From the NCBI GenBank assembly GCA_964577315.1, contig CAZNYT010000119.1, forward strand, positions 1 through 5,018: DNA of 5,018 bases. Reading direction: 5' to 3'. Positions 1 to 5,018 of the stretch are shown here, in pieces (position 1 is the stretch's first letter; each line of letters starts with the position of its first letter). The notes beneath the pieces were generated by a model. That model saw nothing but the letters and a program-made list of their open reading frames with translations. It had not been told where the DNA came from and ran no database searches. The position numbers and the translations under genes were made by a program. The DNA is from Desulfonatronospira sp964577315. Lineage in GTDB: Bacteria; Desulfobacterota; Desulfovibrionia; Desulfovibrionales; Desulfonatronovibrionaceae.

Positions 1-21
1 ATATCTGCTTGATTTGGAACC

Positions 22-49
22 TTGAACAGATTACGTATCTCTGCATAAG
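22..49 (+). promoter_or_regulatory. Weak sigma70-like promoter candidate for ftsY
   Basis: TTGAAC at 22-27 stands 16 nt before CATAAG at 44-49, which has a TG one base upstream of its ATAAG core. Transcription would begin near 56 and give a leader of about 75 nt. Both hexamers are imperfect, the region is A/T-rich, and ftsY could instead be read from an upstream gene outside the window. Confidence 0.3.
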
Positions 50-72
50 AAATATTTAAGGCTAAAATTTTA

Positions 73-93
73 GTAATTATTCACCAAATCTTT
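73..93 (+). repeat. ftsY leader segment complementary to the 3' arm of the 2822-3047 rod
   Basis: These 21 bases are the reverse complement of 3029-3049 with a single mismatch at base 77. The uninterrupted core is TATTCACCAAATCTTT (78-93). In RNA the mismatch would be a G-U pair, so a + strand transcript of the rod could pair with all 21 bases of the ftsY leader. The segment ends 25 nt before the Shine-Dalgarno of ftsY. It also resembles the rod's 5' arm as an imperfect direct repeat (AACTGTTCACC then AATCTTT at 2822-2841). It may be an antisense target or one copy of a short dispersed element; the sequence alone does not decide. Confidence 0.6.
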
Positions 94-118
94 AAACTTT
101 TCTGCAAAATTTTCCTTT

Positions 119-124
119 AAGGAG
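119..124 (+). promoter_or_regulatory. Shine-Dalgarno that fixes the TTG start of ftsY
   Basis: AAGGAG stands 7 nt before a TTG codon at 132. It is the only strong ribosome binding site in the region. The TTG start yields Gly-Phe-Phe-Ser as the next residues, matching the usual FtsY amino-terminal amphipathic segment, so the non-ATG start is well supported. Confidence 0.85.
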
Positions 125-131
125 CGAACGG

Positions 132-1436
132 TTGGGCTTTTTCAGCACTATAAAAAACCTGTGGAAGGGCAAGGATACACCCCAGGAGACACTGGCTAAG
201 TCCCATAGTAATGAGGATCCGGTTACAGTCCAAGACCAGGAAAACTGGCAGGCCAATCTTAAACAAGCCCTATCCATGGTCGAGCCTAGGCTCAGTCTTT
301 GGCTGGATCATTTACTGCAAGGCATTGAAACCAAAGGGGATCTTTTGTGGAAGAGGCTTTATTTTTTCTTTGATGCCTTGGAAGTTCCCCAACAGGAAGC
401 AGAAAAATTTGTTTCCGAATTCTCCAGGTGGCTAGACGATATGGGTTATACCCACCTGGAGGAATTCAGATCCGAATTGCAATACAGGCTAGCCCTGGCC
501 CTGGATCTGGAGGACGAGGAGGACGAGAGAAGCAGGCTCTTTCTCAAGTTGTCCCAAGGATTAAACAAAACCAAGGAACAACTTTCCAGACGCATAGATC
601 AGTTATTGAGCTCAAGCGATACGTATGACCAGGCATTCTGGGAAGAACTGGAAGAAATCCTTATCATGGCGGATGTTGGCCACCAAGCCACTACCGAACT
701 CGTGGACAAATTACAATCCAGGATGTCCGGGCAAAGCGTGGAAAATCCGGAGCAATTCAAGGAAATTCTTGCCAAGGAACTCGCCCAGTTCTTCCCTGGG
801 CTTCCGAAAAGAATCAAACCCGACCCTCCAGAGGTGGTTCTCATGGTGGGGGTTAATGGAGTAGGCAAAACCACTACCATTGCCAAGTTGGCTCACATGG
901 ACCGCATGAAGGGGCGCAACGTCATGATAGCCGCTGGAGACACTTTCCGAGCCGCCGCAATAGAACAGCTTGGAATATGGTCTGAAAGAGTGGGGGCTAG
1001 CTTTTATGCTAAACAACACGGAGCAGATCCGGCCTCAGTTGCATATGAATCACTGGACAGAGCCATAAATGAAGGCTATGATACTTTATATATAGATACA
1101 GCCGGCAGATTGCACACTAAAGTCGATCTTATGCAAGAGCTGAAAAAGATCAAAAAAGTTTTAAACAAAAAGCTCCCAGGCAGTCCTCACCGCACTACTC
1201 TGGTACTGGATGCTACTACTGGACAGAATGCTTTGTCTCAAACAGATTTATTCGCCCGGGATATAAATATTGACGAAATTATTTTGACCAAGCTGGACGG
1301 AACGGCTAAAGGTGGAGTAATGGTGGCTGTAGCTATGCAATACCAAATCCCGATATCTTATATTGGTTTAGGCGAAAAAATGGAGGATTTACGTCCCTTT
1401 GAACCCGAAAATTTTGCTCGCGCTCTTTTGGGGTAA
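132..1436 (+). CDS. ftsY: FtsY, signal recognition particle receptor GTPase
   Basis: FtsY is the membrane-associated receptor for the signal recognition particle. With Ffh it hands ribosome-nascent chain complexes to the Sec translocon, and both GTPases hydrolyse GTP to release. The 434-residue protein shows the full NG domain: Walker A GVNGVGKTTT at 240-249, DTFRAAA at 270-276, DTAGR at 322-326, TKLDG at 386-390, GLGE at 412-415, and the typical FEPENFARALLG end. Before it lies the N-domain entry helix (about 136-160) and an acidic run, EDEEDE, at 127-132. Residues 1-12 (MGFFSTIKNLWK) resemble the amino-terminal membrane-targeting helix of other FtsY proteins. Residues about 40-125 look helical and aromatic-rich rather than the disordered acidic A region of E. 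coli FtsY. The length is between E. coli (497) and the minimal NG forms of about 300. The start is TTG. The tetR gene follows after 80 nt on the same strand. Confidence 0.97.
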   Translation: MGFFSTIKNLWKGKDTPQETLAKSHSNEDPVTVQDQENWQANLKQALSMVEPRLSLWLDHLLQGIETKGDLLWKRLYFFFDALEVPQQEAEKFVSEFSRWLDDMGYTHLEEFRSELQYRLALALDLEDEEDERSRLFLKLSQGLNKTKEQLSRRIDQLLSSSDTYDQAFWEELEEILIMADVGHQATTELVDKLQSRMSGQSVENPEQFKEILAKELAQFFPGLPKRIKPDPPEVVLMVGVNGVGKTTTIAKLAHMDRMKGRNVMIAAGDTFRAAAIEQLGIWSERVGASFYAKQHGADPASVAYESLDRAINEGYDTLYIDTAGRLHTKVDLMQELKKIKKVLNKKLPGSPHRTTLVLDATTGQNALSQTDLFARDINIDEIILTKLDGTAKGGVMVAVAMQYQIPISYIGLGEKMEDLRPFEPENFARALLG

Positions 1437-1464
1437 GGCGAAGAGTATTTCAAAACCTGATGTA

Positions 1465-1480
1465 GAAGCCCCATGGCTTC
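1465..1480 (+). terminator. Small hairpin between ftsY and the TetR gene
   Basis: GAAGCC-CCAT-GGCTTC is a perfect 6-bp stem with a 4-nt loop, starting 28 nt after the ftsY stop. No run of T follows (the next bases are AGACTTAAAC), so it is not a standard intrinsic terminator. It could be an mRNA-stabilising or partial attenuation hairpin, or a chance palindrome. Readthrough from ftsY into the TetR gene therefore stays possible. Confidence 0.3.
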
Positions 1481-1516
1481 AGACTTAAACTAACCAATCA
1501 CTACAGGATAAAAGAT

Positions 1517-2101
1517 ATGGCCAAGAACAAGAAAGAAAAAATACTGAATACCGCTACCGAACTTTTCGCTTCTCAAGGGTTTGACAACACCACTACTTTG
1601 CAGATTGCCAAAGAATCCAGGGTTACAGAACCTTTGCTTTATTACCATTTTCAGGGTAAAGAAGAGATCTTTACTGAAATCATAAAAAATATTTTCCAGG
1701 ATTATTCCAGGCAGTTGGAGGCCCTGCCTCAATCTACAGAAACTGAATTCGAGAAGATTAGCAATCTTATTAGGCTACACATCCATATTGCTGAAAACAG
1801 GCCCAATGATGGCCGAATAATCCTGGCAAATTGTCCTAGCAAGCTTAAACACGATAGTCATACCTGCCAAACAATTATCTCTAAACAACAGGATATTATT
1901 TCTGAGTATCTCAAGGATTGTTTGGAAAAAGGAAATGCAAAAGGGGAATTTGACGCTCACCCTGTAGATCATTTGGTTATTATCATTCTGTGTTTGATAA
2001 ACGGGATTTTGCGAAAAAAGCTTCTAGGCAAAAAAGAAAAGATCGCATATGAATACACCGCTATCGAATTCTGCCGTAATGCTCTATGCCCCAAAAACTA
2101 A
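1517..2101 (+). CDS. TetR/AcrR-family transcriptional regulator
   Basis: This is a one-component DNA-binding repressor of 194 residues, the usual family length. Residues 5-50 match the TetR amino-terminal domain: KILNTATELFASQGF, then the helix-turn-helix (about 26-47) with TTTLQIAKESRVTEPLLYYH and the family hallmark YYHFQGKEEIF at 42-52. The rest is the variable helical ligand and dimer domain, so the ligand cannot be predicted. It holds six cysteines (106, 117, 135, 159, 186, 191), which is rather many. The ATG is preceded by a weak AGGA 8 nt upstream. It lies 80 nt after ftsY and may be partly co-transcribed with it. Its stop codon overlaps that of the convergent CheX-like gene. No efflux pump or enzyme gene adjoins it to suggest a target; the palindrome at 2790-2813 is the only nearby operator-like site. 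Confidence 0.93.
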   Translation: MAKNKKEKILNTATELFASQGFDNTTTLQIAKESRVTEPLLYYHFQGKEEIFTEIIKNIFQDYSRQLEALPQSTETEFEKISNLIRLHIHIAENRPNDGRIILANCPSKLKHDSHTCQTIISKQQDIISEYLKDCLEKGNAKGEFDAHPVDHLVIIILCLINGILRKKLLGKKEKIAYEYTAIEFCRNALCPKN

Positions 2102-2115
2102 AGGCCTAGTTTTTT
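2093..2115. terminator. Putative bidirectional terminator over two overlapping stop codons
   Basis: AAAAACTA (2093-2100) pairs perfectly with TAGTTTTT (2107-2114) across an AAGGCC loop. On the + strand the stem ends in six T (2110-2115); on the - strand it ends in five T. The stop codons of the TetR gene (2099-2101, +) and the CheX-like gene (2098-2100, -) both lie in the left arm. The stem has only one G-C pair, so its strength is doubtful, but the position between convergent genes and the T tract on each strand fit a shared terminator. Confidence 0.45.
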
Positions 2116-2751
2116 CATAAATTCTTCAGTGCTTTCATTGCTGGAACCTTGTGAATTTTCCTGGGCTTGATCATTGCGTTCTGTTATTCTGCTGGATTCT
2201 GGTGCTTGGTAAATGAATTCCACCTTTTCCATAGTGATCTCCAAATAGAAAAACTTTTGACCATCGGTTTTAAACTCGACTCTTCTATACTGCGGACGTT
2301 CCAAATCTGCTTCCAAAGTCAGCTTCATAGCTTGGTTTAAGGCTACCATTTTGGGTTGGGTTTGACTGACCCCAATGCCCACATTGGATTTAAGCAGCTG
2401 TCTAAATTTACCCACGCTTTGATTCATCAACTCTCCCATGGCATCAGCTACCTCGTTAGAAGTATGATGCTTGGCCAACTCTTCTTCAGGCATTCCCATA
2501 TTCAGATTATACTTGGTATAAATCTCTAAAGCCGCATCAGCTGAAAAGTTCATGGCTACCAAACCCGAAAATCCTCCTTCGAACAATACGAAGCAGCCGA
2601 TTTCTGGACGAAGACATGTTTTGTTGGTTTTAACAAAAGTGGAGGAATAACTTATGGAGGTGCCAGTAGTTGCTTCTAAAGTAGTTTTAATTGCTTCGCA
2701 TAAAATGGTTAGGATTTCATCCGTGCTTTTAACCTGTTGTTTTTGAGACAT
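2098..2751 (-). CDS. CheX/CheC-like phosphatase-fold protein (resembles DUF3334)
   Basis: The 217-residue protein has the features of the CheC/CheX/FliY phosphatase family. Residues about 10-180 follow the CheX plan: a first helix, beta segments with IGCFVLFEGGFSGLVAMNFS (51-70), then the helix NEVADAMGELMNQSVGKF (99-116). That helix contains D103, E107 and N110, and P133 follows, an exact fit to the family signature D-x3-E-x2-N-x22-P in which Glu and Asn are catalytic in CheX. This suggests dephosphorylation of CheY-like receiver domains in the cytoplasm, which is inference. From memory the whole protein resembles the uncharacterised family DUF3334 seen in Desulfovibrio relatives. Residues about 184-208 are a polar, disordered-looking tail that ends in EEFMKKLGL, which could be a short docking helix. 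The ATG has a strong AAGGAG (2759-2764) 7 nt upstream. No chemotaxis genes are nearby. The gene converges on the TetR gene with a 4-nt overlap. Confidence 0.88.
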   Translation of the reverse strand: MSQKQQVKSTDEILTILCEAIKTTLEATTGTSISYSSTFVKTNKTCLRPEIGCFVLFEGGFSGLVAMNFSADAALEIYTKYNLNMGMPEEELAKHHTSNEVADAMGELMNQSVGKFRQLLKSNVGIGVSQTQPKMVALNQAMKLTLEADLERPQYRRVEFKTDGQKFFYLEITMEKVEFIYQAPESSRITERNDQAQENSQGSSNESTEEFMKKLGL

Positions 2752-2775
2752 TTAAACACTCCTTGTTTTCAGCCT

Positions 2776-2804
2776 TTGAAATATTTAATAACATAGCCAC
2801 TATT
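2776..2804 (+). promoter_or_regulatory. Possible promoter for the rod-like RNA
   Basis: TTGAAA (2776-2781) lies 17 nt before ACTATT (2799-2804), predicting a start near 2811, about ten bases before the rod begins. The -10 is poor. An alternative is TTGTTT (2763-2768), 17 nt, TAATAA (2786-2791). Either would transcribe 2822-3047 on the + strand. Confidence 0.25.
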
Positions 2805-2813
2805 CACTATGTT
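2790..2813. promoter_or_regulatory. Spaced palindrome, candidate operator
   Basis: AACATAG (2790-2796) and CTATGTT (2807-2813) form a perfect 7-bp inverted repeat around a 10-nt spacer. It overlaps the -10 and start of the candidate rod promoter and lies about 39 nt upstream of the CheX-like start codon, so a dimeric repressor bound here could affect both directions. The TetR protein encoded about 0.7 kb away is an obvious but unproven candidate. No second copy was seen upstream of the TetR gene or the transporter. Confidence 0.35.
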
Positions 2814-2821
2814 TTCTTTCC

Positions 2822-3047
2822 AACTGTTCACCGGAATCTTTTTGCGTGCTTTCACCGGGAGACTCGCTGGTTTTTTTGGCGAGGCTTATGGTGAAGTCCC
2901 GCAGCTACTTGAACAAAGAACCTTTGAAATGCATACATTGATCAAATCCAAGTAGGTGTGCGGGATAAGGCCAAGAATGCCCCTAAGCCTAGCTTATAAA
3001 AGCGCGATCCGGGAGGCACGGCTCGCAAAAAGATTTGGTGAATAGTT
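2822..3047 (+). ncRNA. Candidate structured non-coding RNA, long rod (6S-like shape)
   Basis: The 331-nt gene-free stretch 2752-3082 is dominated by an imperfect hairpin of about 226 nt. The closing stem pairs 2822-2832 with 3037-3047 (11 bp, one G-U) and 2835-2846 with 3024-3035 (12 bp, perfect), separated by a GG/U internal loop. Inward lie TCGC 2864-2867 with GCGA 3004-3007, AGGCTTA 2882-2888 with TAAGCCT 2984-2990, CCCGCA 2898-2903 with TGCGGG 2959-2964, and CTACTTG 2905-2911 with CAAGTAG 2949-2955. The apical loop holds a small CAAAG-AAC-CTTTG hairpin. A long closing stem, interrupted middle and apical stem recall 6S RNA, but I cannot confirm its conserved bases. The SRP RNA apical motif and tmRNA features are absent. 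The strand is uncertain, since a rod reads as a hairpin either way; + is chosen from the upstream promoter candidate and the match to the ftsY leader. A mobile miniature inverted-repeat element is the alternative, but no flanking target duplication is seen. Confidence 0.5.
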
Positions 3048-3049
3048 AC
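3029..3049 (-). repeat. Inverted copy of the ftsY leader segment in the rod's 3' arm
   Basis: The reverse complement of these 21 bases equals 73-93 except for one base. The copy covers most of the 3' half of the rod's closing stem and runs two bases past it. It is therefore the same segment that pairs with the rod's own 5' arm, so pairing in cis and pairing with the ftsY leader would compete. Confidence 0.6.
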
Positions 3050-3082
3050 AAAATAAATACGTAGCGCAAGCCCCCCTTTAAA

Positions 3083-3451
3083 TCACAAAGAACGGATAAA
3101 GCGCTCCAAGTCGTTATCCTGACCCTCCTGATAGTCTTCGGGATATAGTAACTGACGCATAAAGAACACACTCTCTACCTTCAAAGCTTGCTGAGCGTTG
3201 TTAGCAAAAATATTCAATTGCTCCATCACTCTTTCCCATACATGGTTTTCTATATTACTTAAATAAGGTTGAACCTGTTCTGGAAGAGAGCTAAGCAAAG
3301 TAGCTTTACGTTTGAGAATTTCCTTATGTTTTTGCAGATCGTATTTTTCCTGCAAAACCTGATCCGCACTATAATCCAAGTGTCGAATTTGCTTAGCTAA
3401 CTCCCAAAGCCGTTCTTTCAACTGTAGGGTTGTGTTTTGATATTCAGGCAC
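3083..3451 (-). CDS. Hypothetical helical protein downstream of the nucleoside transporter
   Basis: I do not recognise this 122-residue protein. It has no signal peptide or membrane segment and is likely cytoplasmic. Residues about 5-52 form a charged, probably coiled-coil helix (LKERLWELAKQIRHLDY, then QEKYDLQKHKEILKRKATLL). A break at LSSLPEQVQPYL (53-64) leads to a second long helix to about residue 103, and an acidic end with LERFIRSL. The start is GTG at 3451, supported by AAGGAG (3460-3465) 8 nt upstream; there is no in-frame ATG near it. The gene begins 21 nt after the transporter stop on the same strand, so the two are almost certainly one transcript. That suggests a link to the transporter or simply shared expression. 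The open frame, strong ribosome binding site and tight spacing make it a real gene; the function is unknown. Confidence 0.8.
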   Translation of the reverse strand: MPEYQNTTLQLKERLWELAKQIRHLDYSADQVLQEKYDLQKHKEILKRKATLLSSLPEQVQPYLSNIENHVWERVMEQLNIFANNAQQALKVESVFFMRQLLYPEDYQEGQDNDLERFIRSL

Positions 3452-3459
3452 TCCACTTA

Positions 3460-3465
3460 CTCCTT
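3460..3465 (-). promoter_or_regulatory. Shine-Dalgarno that fixes the GTG start of the 122-residue gene
   Basis: AAGGAG on the - strand lies 8 nt before the GTG at 3451 and within the 21-nt gap after the transporter stop. It is the main evidence for a non-ATG start and for the gene being translated independently of the transporter. Confidence 0.75.
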
Positions 3466-3472
3466 GTTTTTT

Positions 3473-4717
3473 TCACCAATGTATCAAACTTACTACAGCC
3501 CCGGTCATACAAGTGGCCATTGTTCCAGCTACAATAGATTTCAGACCCAGGGAGACGATTTCAGTACGCCTTTCCGGTGCTACAGCTCCCAGGCCTCCGA
3601 TCATGATCCCCAGACTACCTGGATTGGCAAAGCCGCACAAAGCATAGGACATAATCAAAATACTTCTTTGGCTTAAGCTTTCTTCAGGCAACTGGGTTAA
3701 TTCCATGTAAGCAATCAACTCGTTCAAAACGGTTTTGATGCCAAGCAGAGATCCAGCTGTAGTCGCTTCATTCCAAGGCACCCCTATAAGCCAAACCACA
3801 GGCGCCATAACCCATCCCAATATACGTTCCAGGGCCAGGGGAGCACCATATACCTCAGGTAACAGGCCCAGAGTAATATTGACAAGGTGCACCAAGGCCA
3901 CCATGACTATTATCATGCCTACAATATTTAATACCACCTCTATACCGGAAATGGTTCCACGGGTTAAGGCATCCATGGTGCTTTGTGATGGTTCAGGCTC
4001 AGTTAATTCTGCGGAAGTAACCTTTTTGGTCTCGGGAATCATTATTTTAGCAATTATGATCGCAGCGGGAACACTGATAATTGAAGCAGTTAGAATATGG
4101 CCAATAACATTGGGGACGACGTCTCGCAAAATACTGGCGTACAAGACCATGACGGTCCCGGCTATTGTGGCCATACCTGCAGTCATGAGAGCAAACAGCT
4201 CGCTCCGAGTCATTTTGGCTACGTAAGGTCGGATAAGAAGAGGAGATTCTACCATCCCCACAAATATATTGGCTGACACCCCCAAGCCTTCGGCTCCACC
4301 CAACCGGAAACCTCTTCTAAGTAACCAGGAAAACGCCCCCACTATCTTGGGAATAATCCTCCAGTAAAATAGAACCGCAGATAGGGCGCTGATTACAAGA
4401 ACCAAGGGCAGAGCCTGGAAGGCAAAAATGAAGGTGGCCTCTGGATCCTTGACCTCAAAGGGTGGATCTCCCCCACCTATATATCCAAAAACAAAAGAGG
4501 TGCCCTCTTGAGTGGATTCTTCCAAGGCAAGCACTGCTTGATTCAAAACAAAAAAAAGATCGGTTGTGCCAGGCACTTTAAGCAGCAAGAGCGCAAGCAA
4601 TACTTGAACCGGCAGACCCAGCAGAACAATACGCCAGGGAAACAAGCCGCGTTTTTCGCTTATACACCACGCCCCGAAAACAAAAACCGCAAGACCTACT
4701 AGGCTTTGATAAACCAT
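3473..4717 (-). CDS. Concentrative nucleoside transporter (CNT/NupC family)
   Basis: This inner-membrane symporter should import nucleosides with Na+ or H+. The 414-residue length fits the family. Counting from the ATG at 4717, three hydrophobic amino-terminal segments precede GTSFVFGYIGGG (about 72-83). The first re-entrant hairpin region reads SANIFVGMVESPLLIRPY (148-165), followed by MTAGMATIAGTVMVLYAS (178-195). Then come LNELIAYMEL (331-340) and the signature SYALCGFANPGSLGI (357-371), and APERR (380-384). Conserved acidic and polar binding residues are visible: E157, E333, N365 and S368. The Gln-Thr pair that contacts the base in the Vibrio CNT is Met-Val here (155-156), so substrate choice may differ. 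An in-frame TTG at 4729 would add four residues, but its AGGG lies only 4 nt away; the ATG, with a weak GGA 7 nt upstream, gives the usual CNT amino terminus. The 122-residue gene follows in the same transcript. Confidence 0.93.
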   Translation of the reverse strand: MVYQSLVGLAVFVFGAWCISEKRGLFPWRIVLLGLPVQVLLALLLLKVPGTTDLFFVLNQAVLALEESTQEGTSFVFGYIGGGDPPFEVKDPEATFIFAFQALPLVLVISALSAVLFYWRIIPKIVGAFSWLLRRGFRLGGAEGLGVSANIFVGMVESPLLIRPYVAKMTRSELFALMTAGMATIAGTVMVLYASILRDVVPNVIGHILTASIISVPAAIIIAKIMIPETKKVTSAELTEPEPSQSTMDALTRGTISGIEVVLNIVGMIIVMVALVHLVNITLGLLPEVYGAPLALERILGWVMAPVVWLIGVPWNEATTAGSLLGIKTVLNELIAYMELTQLPEESLSQRSILIMSYALCGFANPGSLGIMIGGLGAVAPERRTEIVSLGLKSIVAGTMATCMTGAVVSLIHW

Positions 4718-5018
4718 ACCGCATTCCAAATTGCCCTGGCATTTATAAAAGTATCATGCCTTTAACAGATCTTTATAAAAATTCAGCTCAAACATGGGGA
4801 GTAATTCAATTCAGGATTACAAATCAAGTAATTATGCTATCTATGACAAGATTAATTGTCCAATACTTTATCCTGGACCTAACACCACCTCATGTATCAG
4901 ACATACTTTGCATAACACGTGGACAGAGTTTGAAAAAGTCTCGAAGGGACGCGGTCAATAAACAAGGTAAGAGCAGTTCTGTAGTTCTTCAGTGAGATCA
5001 AAAAAAAGGGATTCCTTG
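4718..5018. other. Non-coding stretch upstream of the transporter
   Basis: About 300 bases without a convincing gene. The stretch is A/T-rich and presumably contains the promoter of the transporter unit on the - strand, but no good -35/-10 pair stands out; TATAAA-like boxes occur on the - strand near 4742-4747 and 4774-4779. Small symmetric sites are present: GACAA-N6-TTGTC (4845-4860), GTAAT-N10-ATTAC (4801-4820) and a repeated TTTATAAAA (4742-4750 and 4773-4781). None is strong enough to name. Two short frames enter from the right edge on the - strand (stopping at 4955 and further left), so the tail of another gene may begin near 5018. Confidence 0.5.

Noticed and set aside
1..46. A - strand ATG at 46 with a frame open to the left edge
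   Set aside because: No ribosome binding site precedes it and only 15 codons are visible.
3..59. An 18-codon frame open from the left edge ending at TAA 57-59
   Set aside because: Too short to recognise; the candidate ftsY promoter lies within it. It may or may not be the end of an upstream gene.
599..1019. Antisense open frames of 95 and 102 codons inside ftsY
   Set aside because: Both are shadows of the well-supported ftsY reading frame and show no family features.
2853..2912. Cobalamin or FMN riboswitch, suggested by GGTGAAGTCCCGCAGC
   Set aside because: The other conserved blocks of those riboswitches are missing and no vitamin-related gene lies downstream on that strand.
2822..3047. 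SRP RNA (4.5S) or tmRNA as identity of the rod, suggested by its closeness to ftsY
   Set aside because: The apical GGAA loop with the GGAAG/AGCAG internal loop of small SRP RNA is not present, nor is the tRNA-like CCA end of tmRNA.
2822..3047. Miniature inverted-repeat transposable element
   Set aside because: The ends are inverted repeats, but no target duplication flanks them and the internal halves also pair throughout, which fits an RNA better. It is kept as the main alternative.
3735..4226. A 163-codon open frame on the + strand inside the transporter gene
   Set aside because: It lies wholly antisense to a clear CNT gene whose motifs span it, and its translation is low-complexity without family features.
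4845..4860. GACAA-N6-TTGTC palindrome upstream of the transporter
   Set aside because: Only five bases per arm in A/T-rich sequence and far from the start codon; expected by chance.
4756..4995. A 79-codon open frame on the + strand upstream of the transporter
   Set aside because: No Shine-Dalgarno, no recognisable domain, and an A/T-rich sequence where such frames occur by chance.
4955..5017. A 20-residue open frame entering from the right edge on the - strand (ends in CSYLVY)
   Set aside because: It could be the end of another gene, but it is too short to judge and a second frame also enters from the edge and stays open longer.

Overview
The window reads as ordinary chromosome of a Gram-negative bacterium, most likely a low-to-moderate GC deltaproteobacterium of the Desulfovibrio type. 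This placement is inference. It rests on the FtsY form, on a CheX-like protein resembling a family I recall as DUF3334, and on a CNT transporter variant. No rRNA, tRNA, insertion sequence or CRISPR array is visible.

Layout, left to right. Bases 1-131 hold a weak promoter candidate and the leader of ftsY. Bases 132-1436 (+) encode FtsY, the SRP receptor GTPase. Bases 1517-2101 (+) encode a TetR-family repressor. Bases 2098-2751 (-) encode a CheX-like protein that converges on the TetR gene, so the two stop codons overlap inside an A/T-rich hairpin that could end transcription both ways. Bases 2752-3082 contain no gene. They hold a spaced palindrome (2790-2813) and a roughly 226-nt imperfect rod-like inverted repeat (2822-3047) that looks like a structured non-coding RNA. 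Bases 3083-4717 (-) form a two-gene unit: a concentrative nucleoside transporter followed 21 nt later by a 122-residue helical protein I do not recognise. Bases 4718-5018 are non-coding as far as I can see and would carry the transporter promoter.

The genes do not form one pathway. FtsY works in membrane-protein targeting, the transporter in nucleoside uptake, and the CheX-like protein probably in phospho-signalling. The TetR protein has no obvious target other than possibly the palindrome near the rod.

The most unusual signal is non-coding. The 3' arm of the rod is the reverse complement of 21 nt of the ftsY leader with one mismatch, which would be a G-U pair in RNA. If the rod is transcribed on the + strand it could pair with ftsY mRNA just upstream of the ribosome binding site. 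Alternatively, both places carry copies of a short dispersed element. The second notable point is a complete CheC/CheX/FliY phosphatase signature (D-x3-E-x2-N-x22-P) in a stand-alone protein away from visible chemotaxis genes.
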